The notes beneath the pieces were generated by a model. The model saw only the letters and a program-made list of their open reading frames with translations, had not been told where the DNA came from and searched no databases. A stretch of DNA of 64,000 nucleotides from Providencia zhijiangensis (GTDB lineage Bacteria; Pseudomonadota; Gammaproteobacteria; Enterobacterales; Enterobacteriaceae), in contig NZ_CP135990.1 in NCBI RefSeq assembly GCF_030315915.2, positions 1 through 64,000 of the forward strand, read 5' to 3'. Of the stretch, positions 54,764 through 64,000 are shown in pieces. Position 1 is the stretch's first letter; the number at the start of each line of letters is the position of its first letter. The translations under genes and the position numbers were made by a program.

Positions 54764-56221
54764 TTAGCGATTAAAACGGCGCAGTAGTCGGCTTTTTAGC
54801 CCTGTATCAAAGCGCCAGATATGATCAAATATCTTCATGATACCGGGCTTCCCATAATTTGAGACTGATACCGCATGGAAGCGGTATTTACCAACCTTCT
54901 GAAGGGATTTAATCTTCTGAATTAACTCATCCGGTAAGCGTTGAGCCACAAAGTCTGAAATGACAACCGCATCGGCATCACTCCACTGTTTTGACTCTAA
55001 TTTTACCGTTGTTTCTCGTAAACATGCCGCCAAGTCTGTTCCACCACGGAATGTTTGATGCAAGAAGCGCATGCATTGTTCTAATCCATCCGCAGAGAGA
55101 AGATCATAATGAACAATTTCAGTGGAAAACAGCATCACGTGGCAAGCTCGGTTATCCGCCAGCGCGATTTTCATTAAGGCCAGACAGAACGCTTTTGCAC
55201 AGCGTTCATTGATTCCACCCATAGAACCTGAAGTATCGATACATACGACAAATGGTCCTCTGGGCTGGTCTTCATGTTGATGATGGGTGACTGGGCGTAA
55301 AACTTTGCGTTCTTGCCAGCTTTCTCCTTGTAAGCGATAAGTAATAAGCTGCTTTTCTAATAACTTGCGGTAGAACTCAAATTCAATATCTTCGAGCCCT
55401 AACATCGCAAGCTCAGCCGGTAATAACCGCAGAATATCGTCACTCTGGTTTAAGCCATTCACTTGTTCTGGGACGGTTTCGGGAACTTTTTCCATCACCG
55501 TCATTGGCTCAAGGATCACATTATCATCAAGAATAGACTTAGCAGATTGGCTACGTCCGAGTAACTGAGCAATTTTTTCCAGCTCGGGTTGCTGGCGCAA
55601 AAAATCACTGTAGCGAGCGATTAATTGATCATTATAAGACGCTGGGTTACTAAACCCTTTACTCAGATCCCATAATCGCCCTGATGAACGTTCATTTTCC
55701 CCTAGAATATCCTCAAGATTGCCGCTCAGTGCTAAACGGCGTTGTAATTCCGCCAGCAGTTGCTCTTTTTCTTGCTCTAAGAGTTCTTTATGTAAAGTGG
55801 TCACCTGCAAAATCAAACTAATACGCCAACGCTGAACAATCAAAGATTGCCGCGCACTGCGATTTTCAATTTTTCCCTTTTGCAGCTGTAGGGCTTCACG
55901 GTAAAACGGGGAATCTAACTGCTCGAGCCGTGCTATCACATCGGGTAATTGCGTGAAAAACGTATCAGTGGGGATGCCCAATGACTTCTGATATAGCCCA
56001 AACTCTTCAGAAAGTTGCTGAGGAACTAACGCATCTTGCAGCTTCTGTTTAAGGTCTTTTTTCCAGCTGGAGAGATCTTTTAATAGCGCCTTTTTCAATC
56101 GAGGATGCTTTTCAAAGAAAACCGCCAGCTGTGGGGTGGCGAGAAGAGAAATAATAATCTCTTCAATCAGCTGGCTTTCATTCACTGAAAGCAATAATTC
56201 GAGGGACGCTAGGCTCATCAT
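54764..56221 (-). CDS. viaA: VWA-domain protein ViaA
   Basis: The 485-residue protein has an N-terminal helical region and a C-terminal von Willebrand A domain with the metal site DTSGSM (MIDAS). It works with the MoxR ATPase RavA, which it activates, at respiratory complex I and fumarate reductase in E. coli. The ravA stop and viaA start overlap as ATGA. It converges on asnA end to end. Confidence 0.95.
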   Translation of the reverse strand: MMSLASLELLLSVNESQLIEEIIISLLATPQLAVFFEKHPRLKKALLKDLSSWKKDLKQKLQDALVPQQLSEEFGLYQKSLGIPTDTFFTQLPDVIARLEQLDSPFYREALQLQKGKIENRSARQSLIVQRWRISLILQVTTLHKELLEQEKEQLLAELQRRLALSGNLEDILGENERSSGRLWDLSKGFSNPASYNDQLIARYSDFLRQQPELEKIAQLLGRSQSAKSILDDNVILEPMTVMEKVPETVPEQVNGLNQSDDILRLLPAELAMLGLEDIEFEFYRKLLEKQLITYRLQGESWQERKVLRPVTHHQHEDQPRGPFVVCIDTSGSMGGINERCAKAFCLALMKIALADNRACHVMLFSTEIVHYDLLSADGLEQCMRFLHQTFRGGTDLAACLRETTVKLESKQWSDADAVVISDFVAQRLPDELIQKIKSLQKVGKYRFHAVSVSNYGKPGIMKIFDHIWRFDTGLKSRLLRRFNR

Positions 56222-57741
56222 AATGAGTTAGCCACCTTTCCCATAATTTGCTGGCGGAGCTGGGTCAGTTTATCGCTCAGTTTAATAAAGCTCTCTTCAA
56301 CATCCGCGAGCCAATGTGCCTCGATAAACAGGTTAGGTTGCTGCTTCTCAAATTGGTATTTCGCCCCTTGGATCTCGTTTTGGATGGCATCAAGCTTATC
56401 TAGCCATTCTTTATTATTGGTTGTCGGCGCCGCTGTAGGGTTTTTATCTTGTAAATATAAAGTTGATGCTTGATGGCTAACATCTAACAGCTGAATTTGG
56501 TTTAAATTATTCACTTCAGCCGCCAGCTCTTGTGCGAAACCAATCCCATTAAGATGGGCTGATAAGGTGGTGCCTTTATTGAGGAAATTCACCAGTGATT
56601 TTTTCTCGGTGGTAATAAAGGTCACTTTCATATTATGTAGCTGCAATGGACGATGCAAAAATAGGGTTACACGCCCTTCACTTATATTATCAGGCAAGAC
56701 ATAAGAGGCTTTTCGCGCAAACATTGCGTTATTTTTTAAAACTTTAAACGCATCTTGGTTATTTTGATCTTGGGTGGATGACATCCACTGTTGGTAAACT
56801 TGTTCTATTTCTCGCGTAAATTTACGCTGTTGCCAGCCATCTTCCTGCACTAATGACTTGAGCAATTGCGGCAGTAAGTTCATTGACTGCATATCATGCC
56901 ATAGGCAATCTTTGAGCAGCACAATATCCAACGGCGAAACGGAGTTTCGACCATTAAAGAAGGCACTAGCCTGTAATAAATAAACGGCTTTTTTCCAGCG
57001 TCTATCAGAGACATACAGATTCTTCTCTGTGGCGTCAATCTGTTGGCGTAATTGGTAAATCAATTCAAAACAGTGATCGGGCAGCGAAACCTTGGGAATT
57101 TCTTTTTGCCATTCTCGATACTCTTCTTCACTGATTTTTAGGTGATCAGGAACCAAATTCTCTTCTTGTTGAGATTTGCCAGTCAGCAACGCGCGGAAAT
57201 TTTGTTTCTCTTGGACTTTATCCAGCCAAATTCGCAGCAACATCCTATCAAACAGCGCTTCAAGGCTATTATCCGCATCGGGTAGCTCGTTGGATGCAGT
57301 GACTAGCAAACGCATGGGGATGTTTTTTTCTTCATCCCCATTACGGAATTTGCGCTCATTAATGGCGGTCAGTAAGGTATTTAAAATGGCAGGGCCTGCT
57401 TTCCAAATCTCATCCAAAAACACCACTTCCGCATCGGGCAGGTATCCTTTGGTTAAACGCTCATAACGCCCTTCATCTTTTAAGGCTTGAATGGAAAGTG
57501 GACCAAAAATCTCTTCAGGGGTAGAAAAACGCGTCATTAAATATTCAAACGCATTTGCTTGGCGGAAGGCATATTTCATGCGGCGGGCAATTAAGCTTTT
57601 CGCTATCCCAGGAGGTCCCAGCAAGAACACACTTTCCCCACTGAGCGTGGCGAGCAAACACAAACGAATAGCTTGCTGACGTTCATACAAACCACCTTCA
57701 AGGTAGTTGCTTAATTGGGCTATCCGTTCTGCTAATTGCAT
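56218..57741 (-). CDS. ravA: MoxR-family AAA+ ATPase RavA
   Basis: The 507-residue AAA+ protein has Walker A GPPGIAKSL, Walker B VVFLDEIWKAG and a C-terminal LARA-type domain (about 330-440) that binds lysine decarboxylase LdcI in E. coli. It forms hexamers and acts with ViaA. It is a few residues longer than the 498-residue E. coli form. Confidence 0.95.
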   Translation of the reverse strand: MQLAERIAQLSNYLEGGLYERQQAIRLCLLATLSGESVFLLGPPGIAKSLIARRMKYAFRQANAFEYLMTRFSTPEEIFGPLSIQALKDEGRYERLTKGYLPDAEVVFLDEIWKAGPAILNTLLTAINERKFRNGDEEKNIPMRLLVTASNELPDADNSLEALFDRMLLRIWLDKVQEKQNFRALLTGKSQQEENLVPDHLKISEEEYREWQKEIPKVSLPDHCFELIYQLRQQIDATEKNLYVSDRRWKKAVYLLQASAFFNGRNSVSPLDIVLLKDCLWHDMQSMNLLPQLLKSLVQEDGWQQRKFTREIEQVYQQWMSSTQDQNNQDAFKVLKNNAMFARKASYVLPDNISEGRVTLFLHRPLQLHNMKVTFITTEKKSLVNFLNKGTTLSAHLNGIGFAQELAAEVNNLNQIQLLDVSHQASTLYLQDKNPTAAPTTNNKEWLDKLDAIQNEIQGAKYQFEKQQPNLFIEAHWLADVEESFIKLSDKLTQLRQQIMGKVANSL

Positions 57742-57987
57742 AAGGTGTTCCTTTTCTCTAAATAACTCGTCTAAGGGTTAGAGGGAGATGGTTATTGACC
57801 ACGCTATTGCTAGGTTATCCGTCCTTTTATTCATTGTGCAATCAGTTTTATGATTTTTCTTTGATGTTATTTAGGATAAGGAGCAACAAATCTAACTTGT
57901 AACGAACAACTGAGTATTAATTAAGCAGGAACGATTCAGCGACAACTTATTCAATAAGTTAGCTTTTTATGCGTAAAAATAGGCTAA

Positions 57988-57999
57988 CGAAACGTTTCG
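57988..57999. promoter_or_regulatory. Upstream RbsR operator
   Basis: CGAAACGTTTCG is a perfect 12-bp palindrome identical to the centre of the downstream operator. Its centre lies 77 bases upstream of the second site. Confidence 0.7.
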
Positions 58000-58062
58000 A
58001 TGGTGATCACAAAACCAAGATAAGAACATTGAGTTGTGACTATTCTTTACTATCATTGTATA

Positions 58063-58078
58063 AGCGAAACGTTTCGCT
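58063..58078. promoter_or_regulatory. RbsR operator at the rbs promoter
   Basis: AGCGAAACGTTTCGCT is a perfect 16-bp palindrome matching the E. coli rbs operator as I recall it, 55 bases before rbsD and next to the presumed -10. Confidence 0.85.
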
Positions 58079-58133
58079 CATACAGAGCCGGAACCCAAAA
58101 GTAGAAAAAATAGACTAAAAACGGTGGTAAAGA

Positions 58134-58553
58134 ATGAAGAAAGGTATGTTGCTTAACTCAAATGTTGCTTCCGTGATTGCCAAACTGGGTCATACCGACC
58201 ATATCACGCTGGGTGATGCCGGCCTGCCAATTCCAGCCAGCGCTGAACGTATTGACCTCGCTGTGACGCAAGGACTACCGGATTTTATGTCTGTTTTGCG
58301 GGTGATCACCCAAGAAATGCAGGTAGAAAAAGCGATACTTGCTCAAGAAATCAGCAAAATAAATCCACAAATGGAAAAAGCCATTTTAGCCCATCTTCAT
58401 GAATTGGAAGCGGCACAGGGAAACCACATTGAAGTCATCTATTGCAGTCATGAACATTTCAAGCAACGCACTCATGAAAGCAAAGCGGTGATCCGAACAG
58501 GGGAATGTTCACCATACGCTAATATCATTCTTTGTTCTGGTGTGACTTTCTGA
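58134..58553 (+). CDS. rbsD: D-ribose pyranase
   Basis: The 139-residue enzyme interconverts beta-pyranose and beta-furanose ribose so that RbsK can act. Conserved DAGLPIP and the C-terminal [21 protein letters not shown] (key residues) match E. coli RbsD in sequence and length. It is the first gene of rbsDACBKR. Confidence 0.97.
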   Translation: MKKGMLLNSNVASVIAKLGHTDHITLGDAGLPIPASAERIDLAVTQGLPDFMSVLRVITQEMQVEKAILAQEISKINPQMEKAILAHLHELEAAQGNHIEVIYCSHEHFKQRTHESKAVIRTGECSPYANIILCSGVTF

Positions 58554-58560
58554 GGTGACT

Positions 58561-60075
58561 ATGCAACCTTTATTAGAACTTATCGGCATTGATAAAGCCT
58601 TCCCCGGTGTAAAAGCCCTCTCGGGAGCCGCCTTAAAAGTCTACCCTGGTCGAGTCATGGCGCTGGTAGGAGAAAATGGTGCCGGTAAATCCACCATGAT
58701 GAAAGTGCTCACGGGGATCTACAACAAAGACGCGGGCGCGATCCGTTACCTTGGTAAAGAAGTGGCGTTTAATGGCCCGAAAAGTTCCCAAGAAGCCGGG
58801 ATCGGGATCATTCACCAAGAACTGAATTTAATTCCCGAACTGACTATCGCTGAAAACATCTTTCTAGGTCGTGAATTTGTAAATAGATTCGGCAAAATCG
58901 ACTGGAAAAAAATGTTCAGCGAGTCAGACAAACTGCTCCAACGATTAAACCTTGATTACGATAGCCACCAAACCATCGCAGAATTATCCATCGGTGAACA
59001 GCAAATGGTGGAAATTGCCAAAGTTCTCAGCTTTCAGTCTCAAGTCATCATTATGGATGAACCGACAGACGCACTTACCGATACCGAAACTGCCTCACTC
59101 TTTCGCGTGATTGAAGATTTAAAATCTCAAGGCTGCGGCATTGTATATATCTCCCATCGTTTAAAAGAGATTTTCGAAATTTGCGACGACGTGACCGTTT
59201 TTCGTGATGGTCAGTTTATTGGCGAAAAGCCTGTCAGTGAATTAGAAGAAGAAAAACTGATTGAGATGATGGTAGGCCGCAAACTGGAAGACCAATATCC
59301 GCGAGTTGATGTGCCTGTTGGTGATATTCGTCTCCAAGTTGAAAATGTTTCTGGCCCCGGTGTCACCAATGCCAGTTTCACGCTAAAAAGCGGTGAAATT
59401 TTAGGTGTTTCAGGTTTGATGGGCGCAGGACGTACGGAGCTGATGAAAATCATCTACGGTGCAGCCCCGAAAAAATCCGGCAATATCCAGTTAGAAGGTA
59501 AAAACGTTACCTTAAAAACCCCGCAAGATGGTTTGAATAACGGCATCGTTTATATTTCTGAAGACCGTAAGCGCGATGGTTTAGTACTGGGGATGTCAGT
59601 AAAAGAAAATATGTCCTTAACGGCATTAGGTTACTTCAGCCACTTTGGCGGCACATTAAAACATGGCGAAGAGCAAATGACCGTGGGGGATTTTATCCGC
59701 TTATTTAATATTAAAACCCCATCCATGGACCAAATCATTGGAAATTTATCTGGTGGTAACCAGCAAAAAGTGGCTATTGCCCGTGGATTAATGACACGAC
59801 CGAAAGTGCTTATCCTTGATGAGCCAACCCGTGGTGTCGACGTTGGGGCAAAAAAAGAGATCTACCAACTAATCAACCAATTTAAAAAAGAAGGGCTGAG
59901 TATCATCCTTGTATCTTCAGAAATGCCTGAAGTGATTGGGATGAGCGATCGCATTTTGGTTATGCATGAAGGGCATATCAGTGGCGAATTCTCTGCCAAA
60001 GAAGCAACGCAGGAAGCCTTAATGGCGGCCGCAGTCGGTAAAAATTACGGCTCAGTTCAGGAGTTAACAGCATGA
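58561..60075 (+). CDS. rbsA: Ribose ABC transporter ATP-binding protein
   Basis: The 504-residue protein has two fused ABC domains, with Walker [11 protein letters not shown] in the first half and the degenerate second-half site GLMGAGRTE. Signatures are [13 protein letters not shown] and [13 protein letters not shown]. It drives ribose uptake with RbsB and RbsC. The ATG at 58561 follows GAGGTGACT; an earlier in-frame GTG lies inside that ribosome-binding site. The stop overlaps the rbsC start (ATGA). Confidence 0.98.
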   Translation: MQPLLELIGIDKAFPGVKALSGAALKVYPGRVMALVGENGAGKSTMMKVLTGIYNKDAGAIRYLGKEVAFNGPKSSQEAGIGIIHQELNLIPELTIAENIFLGREFVNRFGKIDWKKMFSESDKLLQRLNLDYDSHQTIAELSIGEQQMVEIAKVLSFQSQVIIMDEPTDALTDTETASLFRVIEDLKSQGCGIVYISHRLKEIFEICDDVTVFRDGQFIGEKPVSELEEEKLIEMMVGRKLEDQYPRVDVPVGDIRLQVENVSGPGVTNASFTLKSGEILGVSGLMGAGRTELMKIIYGAAPKKSGNIQLEGKNVTLKTPQDGLNNGIVYISEDRKRDGLVLGMSVKENMSLTALGYFSHFGGTLKHGEEQMTVGDFIRLFNIKTPSMDQIIGNLSGGNQQKVAIARGLMTRPKVLILDEPTRGVDVGAKKEIYQLINQFKKEGLSIILVSSEMPEVIGMSDRILVMHEGHISGEFSAKEATQEALMAAAVGKNYGSVQELTA

Positions 60076-61034
60076 GTTCAACAACCGCACCATCAAAACG
60101 CTACTTCAGCAAAGCATGGCTAATGGAGCAAAAATCATTAATCGCCCTATTAGTCTTAATTGCGATTGTTTCAACCCTAAGTCCTAACTTTTTTACGGTC
60201 AACAACCTGTTTAACATCCTACAACAGACTTCTGTAAACGCGATTATGGCAGTGGGCATGACGTTAGTGATTCTGACTTCAGGCATTGATTTGTCTGTGG
60301 GATCTCTATTGGCATTAACTGGTGCGGTAGCCGCATCGATGGTCGGCGCTGATGTGAATGCCTTTGTTGCTGTGGCGGGAGCATTAGCGCTCGGTGCTGC
60401 CATTGGTGCATGCACAGGGGTGATTGTCGCAAAAGGTAAAGTCCAAGCTTTTATCGCCACATTGGTCATGATGCTATTACTACGTGGTGTAACCCGTGTT
60501 TATACCGATGGCAGCCCAATCAATACGGGTTTTAGCGATAACGCCGATTTATTTGGTTGGTTTGGTATCGGTCGCCCATTAGGTATTCCTACCCCAGTAT
60601 GGTTAATGGTTATCGTCTTTGCTGCAGCATGGTACATGCTGCACCACACTCGCTTAGGTCGTTATATCTATGCGTTAGGTGGAAATGAATCAGCGACCCG
60701 CTTATCCGGTATTAATGTCGATAAAATTAAAATTATCGTTTACTCCCTGTGTGGTTTATTAGCAGCGCTGGCGAGTGTGATTGAAGTTGCACGTTTATCT
60801 TCTGCTCAGCCAATGGCGGGTAACGGTTATGAACTGGATGCGATTGCTGCGGTGGTACTGGGTGGCACAAGCCTCGCTGGTGGTAAAGGGCGCATTGTTG
60901 GTACGCTGATTGGTGCGCTGATCCTTGGTTTCTTAAACAATGGTTTGAACTTATTAGGTATTTCCTCGAACTACCAAATGATCGTAAAAGCCGTTGTGAT
61001 TTTATTAGCTGTACTTGTTGATAACAAAAAATAG
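60072..61034 (+). CDS. rbsC: Ribose ABC transporter permease
   Basis: The 320-residue inner-membrane subunit has about ten hydrophobic helices and the EAA-like loop [19 protein letters not shown] that contacts RbsA. Length is within one residue of E. coli RbsC. Confidence 0.97.
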   Translation: MSSTTAPSKRYFSKAWLMEQKSLIALLVLIAIVSTLSPNFFTVNNLFNILQQTSVNAIMAVGMTLVILTSGIDLSVGSLLALTGAVAASMVGADVNAFVAVAGALALGAAIGACTGVIVAKGKVQAFIATLVMMLLLRGVTRVYTDGSPINTGFSDNADLFGWFGIGRPLGIPTPVWLMVIVFAAAWYMLHHTRLGRYIYALGGNESATRLSGINVDKIKIIVYSLCGLLAALASVIEVARLSSAQPMAGNGYELDAIAAVVLGGTSLAGGKGRIVGTLIGALILGFLNNGLNLLGISSNYQMIVKAVVILLAVLVDNKK

Positions 61035-61073
61035 TGATTCTGACCCCTACCCGATAACGACAGGAATTTTCTT

Positions 61074-61964
61074 ATGAAACTGAATAAATTAGCGACTTTA
61101 TTTACCGCTTTTGCACTAACAGCAACCGTCAGTGTGAACGCGATGGCCAAAGAGAGTATCGCGCTGGTTATTTCAACCCTGAATAACCCATTCTTTGTGA
61201 CCATGAAAGATGCGGCACAAAAAGAAGCGGACAAACTGGGTTATGAACTGATTGTTTTGGATTCTCAAGATAACCCAGCGAAAGAGTTAGCGAACGTCCA
61301 AGATTTAACAGTTCGTGGTACTAAGTTAATGCTGATCAACCCAACAGACTCTGATGCTGTGGGTAACTCTATCCTGATGGCAAACAAAGCGAAAATTCCA
61401 GTGATCACTTTAGACCGTGCTGCGAACAAAGGTGAAGTGGTGAGCCATGTTGCCTCTGATAACCGCATGGGCGGAAAAATGGCAGCAGATTTTATCGCTA
61501 AGAAAACGGGCAATGATGCCAAAGTTATTCAATTAGAAGGAATTTCAGGAACGTCGGCTGCTCGTGAACGTGGTGAAGGTTTCAATACGGGTGCTAAAGA
61601 ACATAAATTCAACGTATTAGCGAGCCAGCCTGCAGATTTCGATAGAACTAAAGGCTTGAACGTTATGCAAAACTTACTGACCGCACACCCTGCTGTTCAG
61701 GCTGTTTTTGCACAAAACGATGAAATGGCATTAGGTGCGTTAAGAGCATTACAAACTGCTGGTCGAGATGACGTTTTAGTGGTTGGTTTTGATGGTACAA
61801 ATGACGGTATCAAAGCAGTTCAAGGTGGAAAGTTAGGCGCGACGATTGCTCAACGTCCAGATCAAATTGGTATTGTTGGAGTGCAGATCGCAGATAAAGT
61901 ATTAAAAGGCGAGAAAGTCGAAGCAACAGTTCCTGTTGAATTAGAACTCGTGGTAAAACAATAG
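61074..61964 (+). CDS. rbsB: Ribose-binding periplasmic protein
   Basis: The 296-residue protein has a signal peptide (cleavage after VNAMA, about residue 25) and a type I periplasmic-binding fold. Ribose contacts appear in [14 protein letters not shown] and GFDGTNDG. It delivers ribose to RbsC and, in E. coli, to the Trg chemoreceptor. Confidence 0.98.
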   Translation: MKLNKLATLFTAFALTATVSVNAMAKESIALVISTLNNPFFVTMKDAAQKEADKLGYELIVLDSQDNPAKELANVQDLTVRGTKLMLINPTDSDAVGNSILMANKAKIPVITLDRAANKGEVVSHVASDNRMGGKMAADFIAKKTGNDAKVIQLEGISGTSAARERGEGFNTGAKEHKFNVLASQPADFDRTKGLNVMQNLLTAHPAVQAVFAQNDEMALGALRALQTAGRDDVLVVGFDGTNDGIKAVQGGKLGATIAQRPDQIGIVGVQIADKVLKGEKVEATVPVELELVVKQ

Positions 61965-62011
61965 TTTTATATAAAATAATTATCCTTGATAAAACAAGAG
62001 GATTGATAAAT

Positions 62012-62038
62012 CGCCGTGAGTTTAGCGGCGGTTTATTT
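62012..62038 (+). terminator. Weak hairpin with T-rich tail between rbsB and rbsK
   Basis: CGCCG (62012-62016) and CGGCG (62026-62030) form a short stem followed by GTTTATTT. It could be a partial terminator that keeps rbsK and rbsR below rbsB. It lies before the rbsK start, inside a spurious open-frame extension. Confidence 0.5.
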
Positions 62039-62066
62039 AATTGCGCAGCAAAAGGACATAAATGTG

Positions 62067-62990
62067 ATGGCAGCAGCTAAACTGGTTGTTTTAGGTAGTA
62101 TCAACGTTGACCACATTCTCAATGTGCAGCAGTTTCCCCAGCCTGGCGAAACAGTAAGAGGTGATAGTTACCAAGTTGCTTTCGGTGGCAAAGGTGCCAA
62201 CCAAGCGGTAGCCGCAGGTCGTAGTGGCGCTGATATCACATTTATTGCTTGTGTCGGTGATGACGATGTCGGTGTTAGCATCAAAAAACAGCTGCAAAAA
62301 GATACGATTAAGATTGATTGTATTGATTCAGTTGCTGGTGAAACAACGGGTGTTGCACTCATTTATGTAAACGGGCAAGGCGAAAATATTATTGGGATCA
62401 ATGCGGGAGCCAATGGTCATCTTTCTACAGAACGACTGGCCGCATATCAGCAAAAAATTATCGATGCTGATGCTTTATTGATGCAGCTTGAATCTCCGAT
62501 TGAAACTGTTCAAATGGCCGCTGAGATCGCGCGTAAACACCAAACTCAAGTGATTTTAAACCCAGCGCCTGCACAAGCGTTGCCAGATTCGCTACTGTCG
62601 CTGGTGGATGTGATCACGCCGAATGAAACGGAAGCGGAGCATTTAACGGGCATCGCTGTTAATGATGAAGAAGGCGCACAAAAAGCAGCGCAAGCACTGC
62701 ATCAAAAAGGCATTAATAAAGTGATGATTACATTGGGCGCCAGAGGGGTTTGGTACAGTGAATCAGGCAAGCAAGGGAAAATAATTCCAGGCTTTAAAGT
62801 GAAAGCGGTGGACACCATTGCAGCAGGTGATACATTCAATGGGGCGTATGTAACTGCGCTACTTGAAGGTCAGTCCGATGAAGATGCGATTGTCTTTGCC
62901 CATGCGGCTGCTGCAATTGCAGTGACACGTCCCGGTGCACAACCTTCTGTTCCATGGCGTAATGAAATAGACCAGTTTCTTCTTCAATAG
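62067..62990 (+). CDS. rbsK: Ribokinase
   Basis: The 307-residue PfkB-family kinase phosphorylates D-ribose. The N-terminal motif is LGSINVDHILNVQQFPQPGET, and the catalytic aspartate is in DTIAAGDTFNGAYV. The start is ATG 62067 (or GTG one codon earlier), with AGGA at 62053-62056. The open frame back to 62016 overlaps the rbsB-rbsK hairpin and is not expected to be translated. Confidence 0.96.
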   Translation: MAAAKLVVLGSINVDHILNVQQFPQPGETVRGDSYQVAFGGKGANQAVAAGRSGADITFIACVGDDDVGVSIKKQLQKDTIKIDCIDSVAGETTGVALIYVNGQGENIIGINAGANGHLSTERLAAYQQKIIDADALLMQLESPIETVQMAAEIARKHQTQVILNPAPAQALPDSLLSLVDVITPNETEAEHLTGIAVNDEEGAQKAAQALHQKGINKVMITLGARGVWYSESGKQGKIIPGFKVKAVDTIAAGDTFNGAYVTALLEGQSDEDAIVFAHAAAAIAVTRPGAQPSVPWRNEIDQFLLQ

Positions 62991-62999
62991 GATAAATTT

Positions 63000-64000
63000 G
63001 TGGCAACAATGAAAGATGTTGCTCGCCTTGCTGGCGTGTCAACATCCACCGTCTCCCATGTTATCAATCAAAATCGCTATGTTAGCGAAAGCGTTACTTC
63101 ACGGGTAAAAAGTGCCATCGAACAACTCAACTATGCGCCATCGGCCTTAGCGAGAAGTTTGAAGATGAACCGCACCAATACCATTGGAATGTTACTGACC
63201 GCCAGTAACAACCCGTTTTATGCGGAAGTCGTGCGTGGTGTAGAACGTAGTTGCTACGAATTGGGTTACAGTTTGATCCTGTGCAACACCGAAGGGGATT
63301 TCAAGCGAATGGATCATAGCTTAGAAACCCTTTTGCAAAAACGCGTCGATGGGCTTCTTATTATGTGCACTGAAGCGCAAGGCCCATCCAAAGCCGTATT
63401 TTCCCGTTATCCATCTGTTCCGACGGTGATGATGGACTGGTCTCCGTTTGAATCAGCCGGAGATATTATTCAGGATAACTCGTTCCTCGGCGGTGAAATT
63501 GCCACGCGTCATTTAATTGATGCGGGGTTTACTCGAATTGCCTGCATTGCTGGCCCTCAAGATAAATCCCCAGCACAAGCGCGTTATCAAGGTTTCCTTC
63601 AAGCCATGAAGGCTGCATCCCTCAATATCCACGAAGAATATATTATCTTTAGTGATTTTGAGTTTTCAGGTGGATTTGATTCGATGAATAAACTTTTGGC
63701 GCTACCAAATCCCCCTGATGCCATTTTTGCGGGGAATGATGCAATGGCGGTCGGTGCTTACCAAGCGATTTACCAAAAAGGCATGAAAGTGCCTGACGAT
63801 ATTTCCATTATTGGTTATGACGATATTGCACTCTCTTCTTATATGATCCCACCACTCACCACTGTTCATCAGCCAAAGGATGAACTTGGTCAGCAAGCGG
63901 TTAACCAACTTATTTATCGAATGGATAACCCAGATGCGGAACCCTCTGTTTTAGTTTTAACGCCAAAACTGGTGGAACGCCAATCAGTGAGGAAACGCTA
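63000..64000 (+). CDS. rbsR: Ribose operon repressor (complete to its stop, which is cut by the window end)
   Basis: This LacI-family protein starts with GTG at 63000, 7 bases after AGGA. It has 333 codons, then TA at the last two bases, so the stop codon (TAA or TAG) is cut off by the window. The N-terminal helix-turn-helix reads [21 protein letters not shown] with hinge [11 protein letters not shown]. The effector domain has [16 protein letters not shown] and [17 protein letters not shown]. It matches E. coli RbsR closely and should bind the two CGAAACGTTTCG operators upstream of rbsD. Confidence 0.97.
   Translation, partial: MATMKDVARLAGVSTSTVSHVINQNRYVSESVTSRVKSAIEQLNYAPSALARSLKMNRTNTIGMLLTASNNPFYAEVVRGVERSCYELGYSLILCNTEGDFKRMDHSLETLLQKRVDGLLIMCTEAQGPSKAVFSRYPSVPTVMMDWSPFESAGDIIQDNSFLGGEIATRHLIDAGFTRIACIAGPQDKSPAQARYQGFLQAMKAASLNIHEEYIIFSDFEFSGGFDSMNKLLALPNPPDAIFAGNDAMAVGAYQAIYQKGMKVPDDISIIGYDDIALSSYMIPPLTTVHQPKDELGQQAVNQLIYRMDNPDAEPSVLVLTPKLVERQSVRKR

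Larger units (their letters stand above)
57742..58133. promoter_or_regulatory. Divergent control region of ravA and the rbs operon
   Basis: The 392 bases carry two RbsR operators (listed separately) and a candidate rbs promoter, with TTGTGA near 58034 and a TATAA-like -10 near 58059 just before the second operator. GGTGATCACAAAA at 58001-58013 looks like one half of a CRP site. The ravA-proximal 200 bases show no clear element. No gene is present. Confidence 0.6.

Noticed and set aside
62016-62066. N-terminal extension of rbsK from GTG 62016
   Set aside because: It overlaps a hairpin with a T-rich tail and has no ribosome-binding site. The AGGA at 62053 points to the start at 62064-62067.

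Overview
The window is enterobacterial chromosome. Gene order matches the dnaA-to-oriC segment of E. coli (dnaA-dnaN-recF-gyrB, mdtL-yidZ, glmU-glmS, atpIBEFHAGDC, mnmG-rsmG, oriC, mioC, asnC/asnA, ravA-viaA, rbsDACBKR), but the DNA is more A/T-rich and several gene blocks differ. Together with an SmvA-like efflux pump and a fused UlaA-UlaB permease, this suggests a Morganellaceae genome, most likely Providencia or a close relative. The genus is an inference from recall, not from a search.

Layout: 1-6035 is the replication operon dnaA-dnaN-recF-gyrB, read towards oriC. 6289-9276 encodes a 995-residue protein that joins a complete PAP2 acid-phosphatase domain to an autotransporter barrel. 9411-14324 holds asd, mdtL-yidZ, a Zur-box-controlled zinc-free L36 (rpmJ2) and nagK. 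14720-23269 is a four-gene unit: an NfeD/OB-fold membrane protein, a long flotillin, a 1645-residue coiled-coil AAA+ ATPase and a small rhomboid protease. 23261-27600 contains two regulator/transporter pairs: a SufR-like repressor with an MFS pump, and a TetR repressor with an SmvA-like pump. Each pair has a palindromic operator. 27670-31562 is a variable patch: a protein-kinase-like gene whose Shine-Dalgarno lies in a hairpin, a nitrilase-fold protein that lacks the nucleophilic cysteine, and a divergent aromatic/organic-acid transporter. 31616-36983 is an L-ascorbate locus (ulaD, ulaC, fused ulaAB, ulaR, ulaG) without ulaE or ulaF. 37091-38386 is an SLC13 carboxylate carrier.

From 38618 the window is core: glmS, glmU and the nine-gene ATP synthase operon, then rsmG-mnmG, oriC at about 52325-52590 (three A/T-rich 13-mers, DnaA boxes, eleven GATC sites), mioC, asnC, asnA, viaA-ravA and the ribose operon. 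rbsR runs to the last base of the window. No rRNA, tRNA, insertion sequence, prophage or CRISPR array was seen.

The best candidates for new biology are the flotillin/AAA+/rhomboid unit, the phosphatase-autotransporter, the kinase-like gene with its sequestered ribosome-binding site, and the cysteine-less nitrilase homologue next to its transporter.
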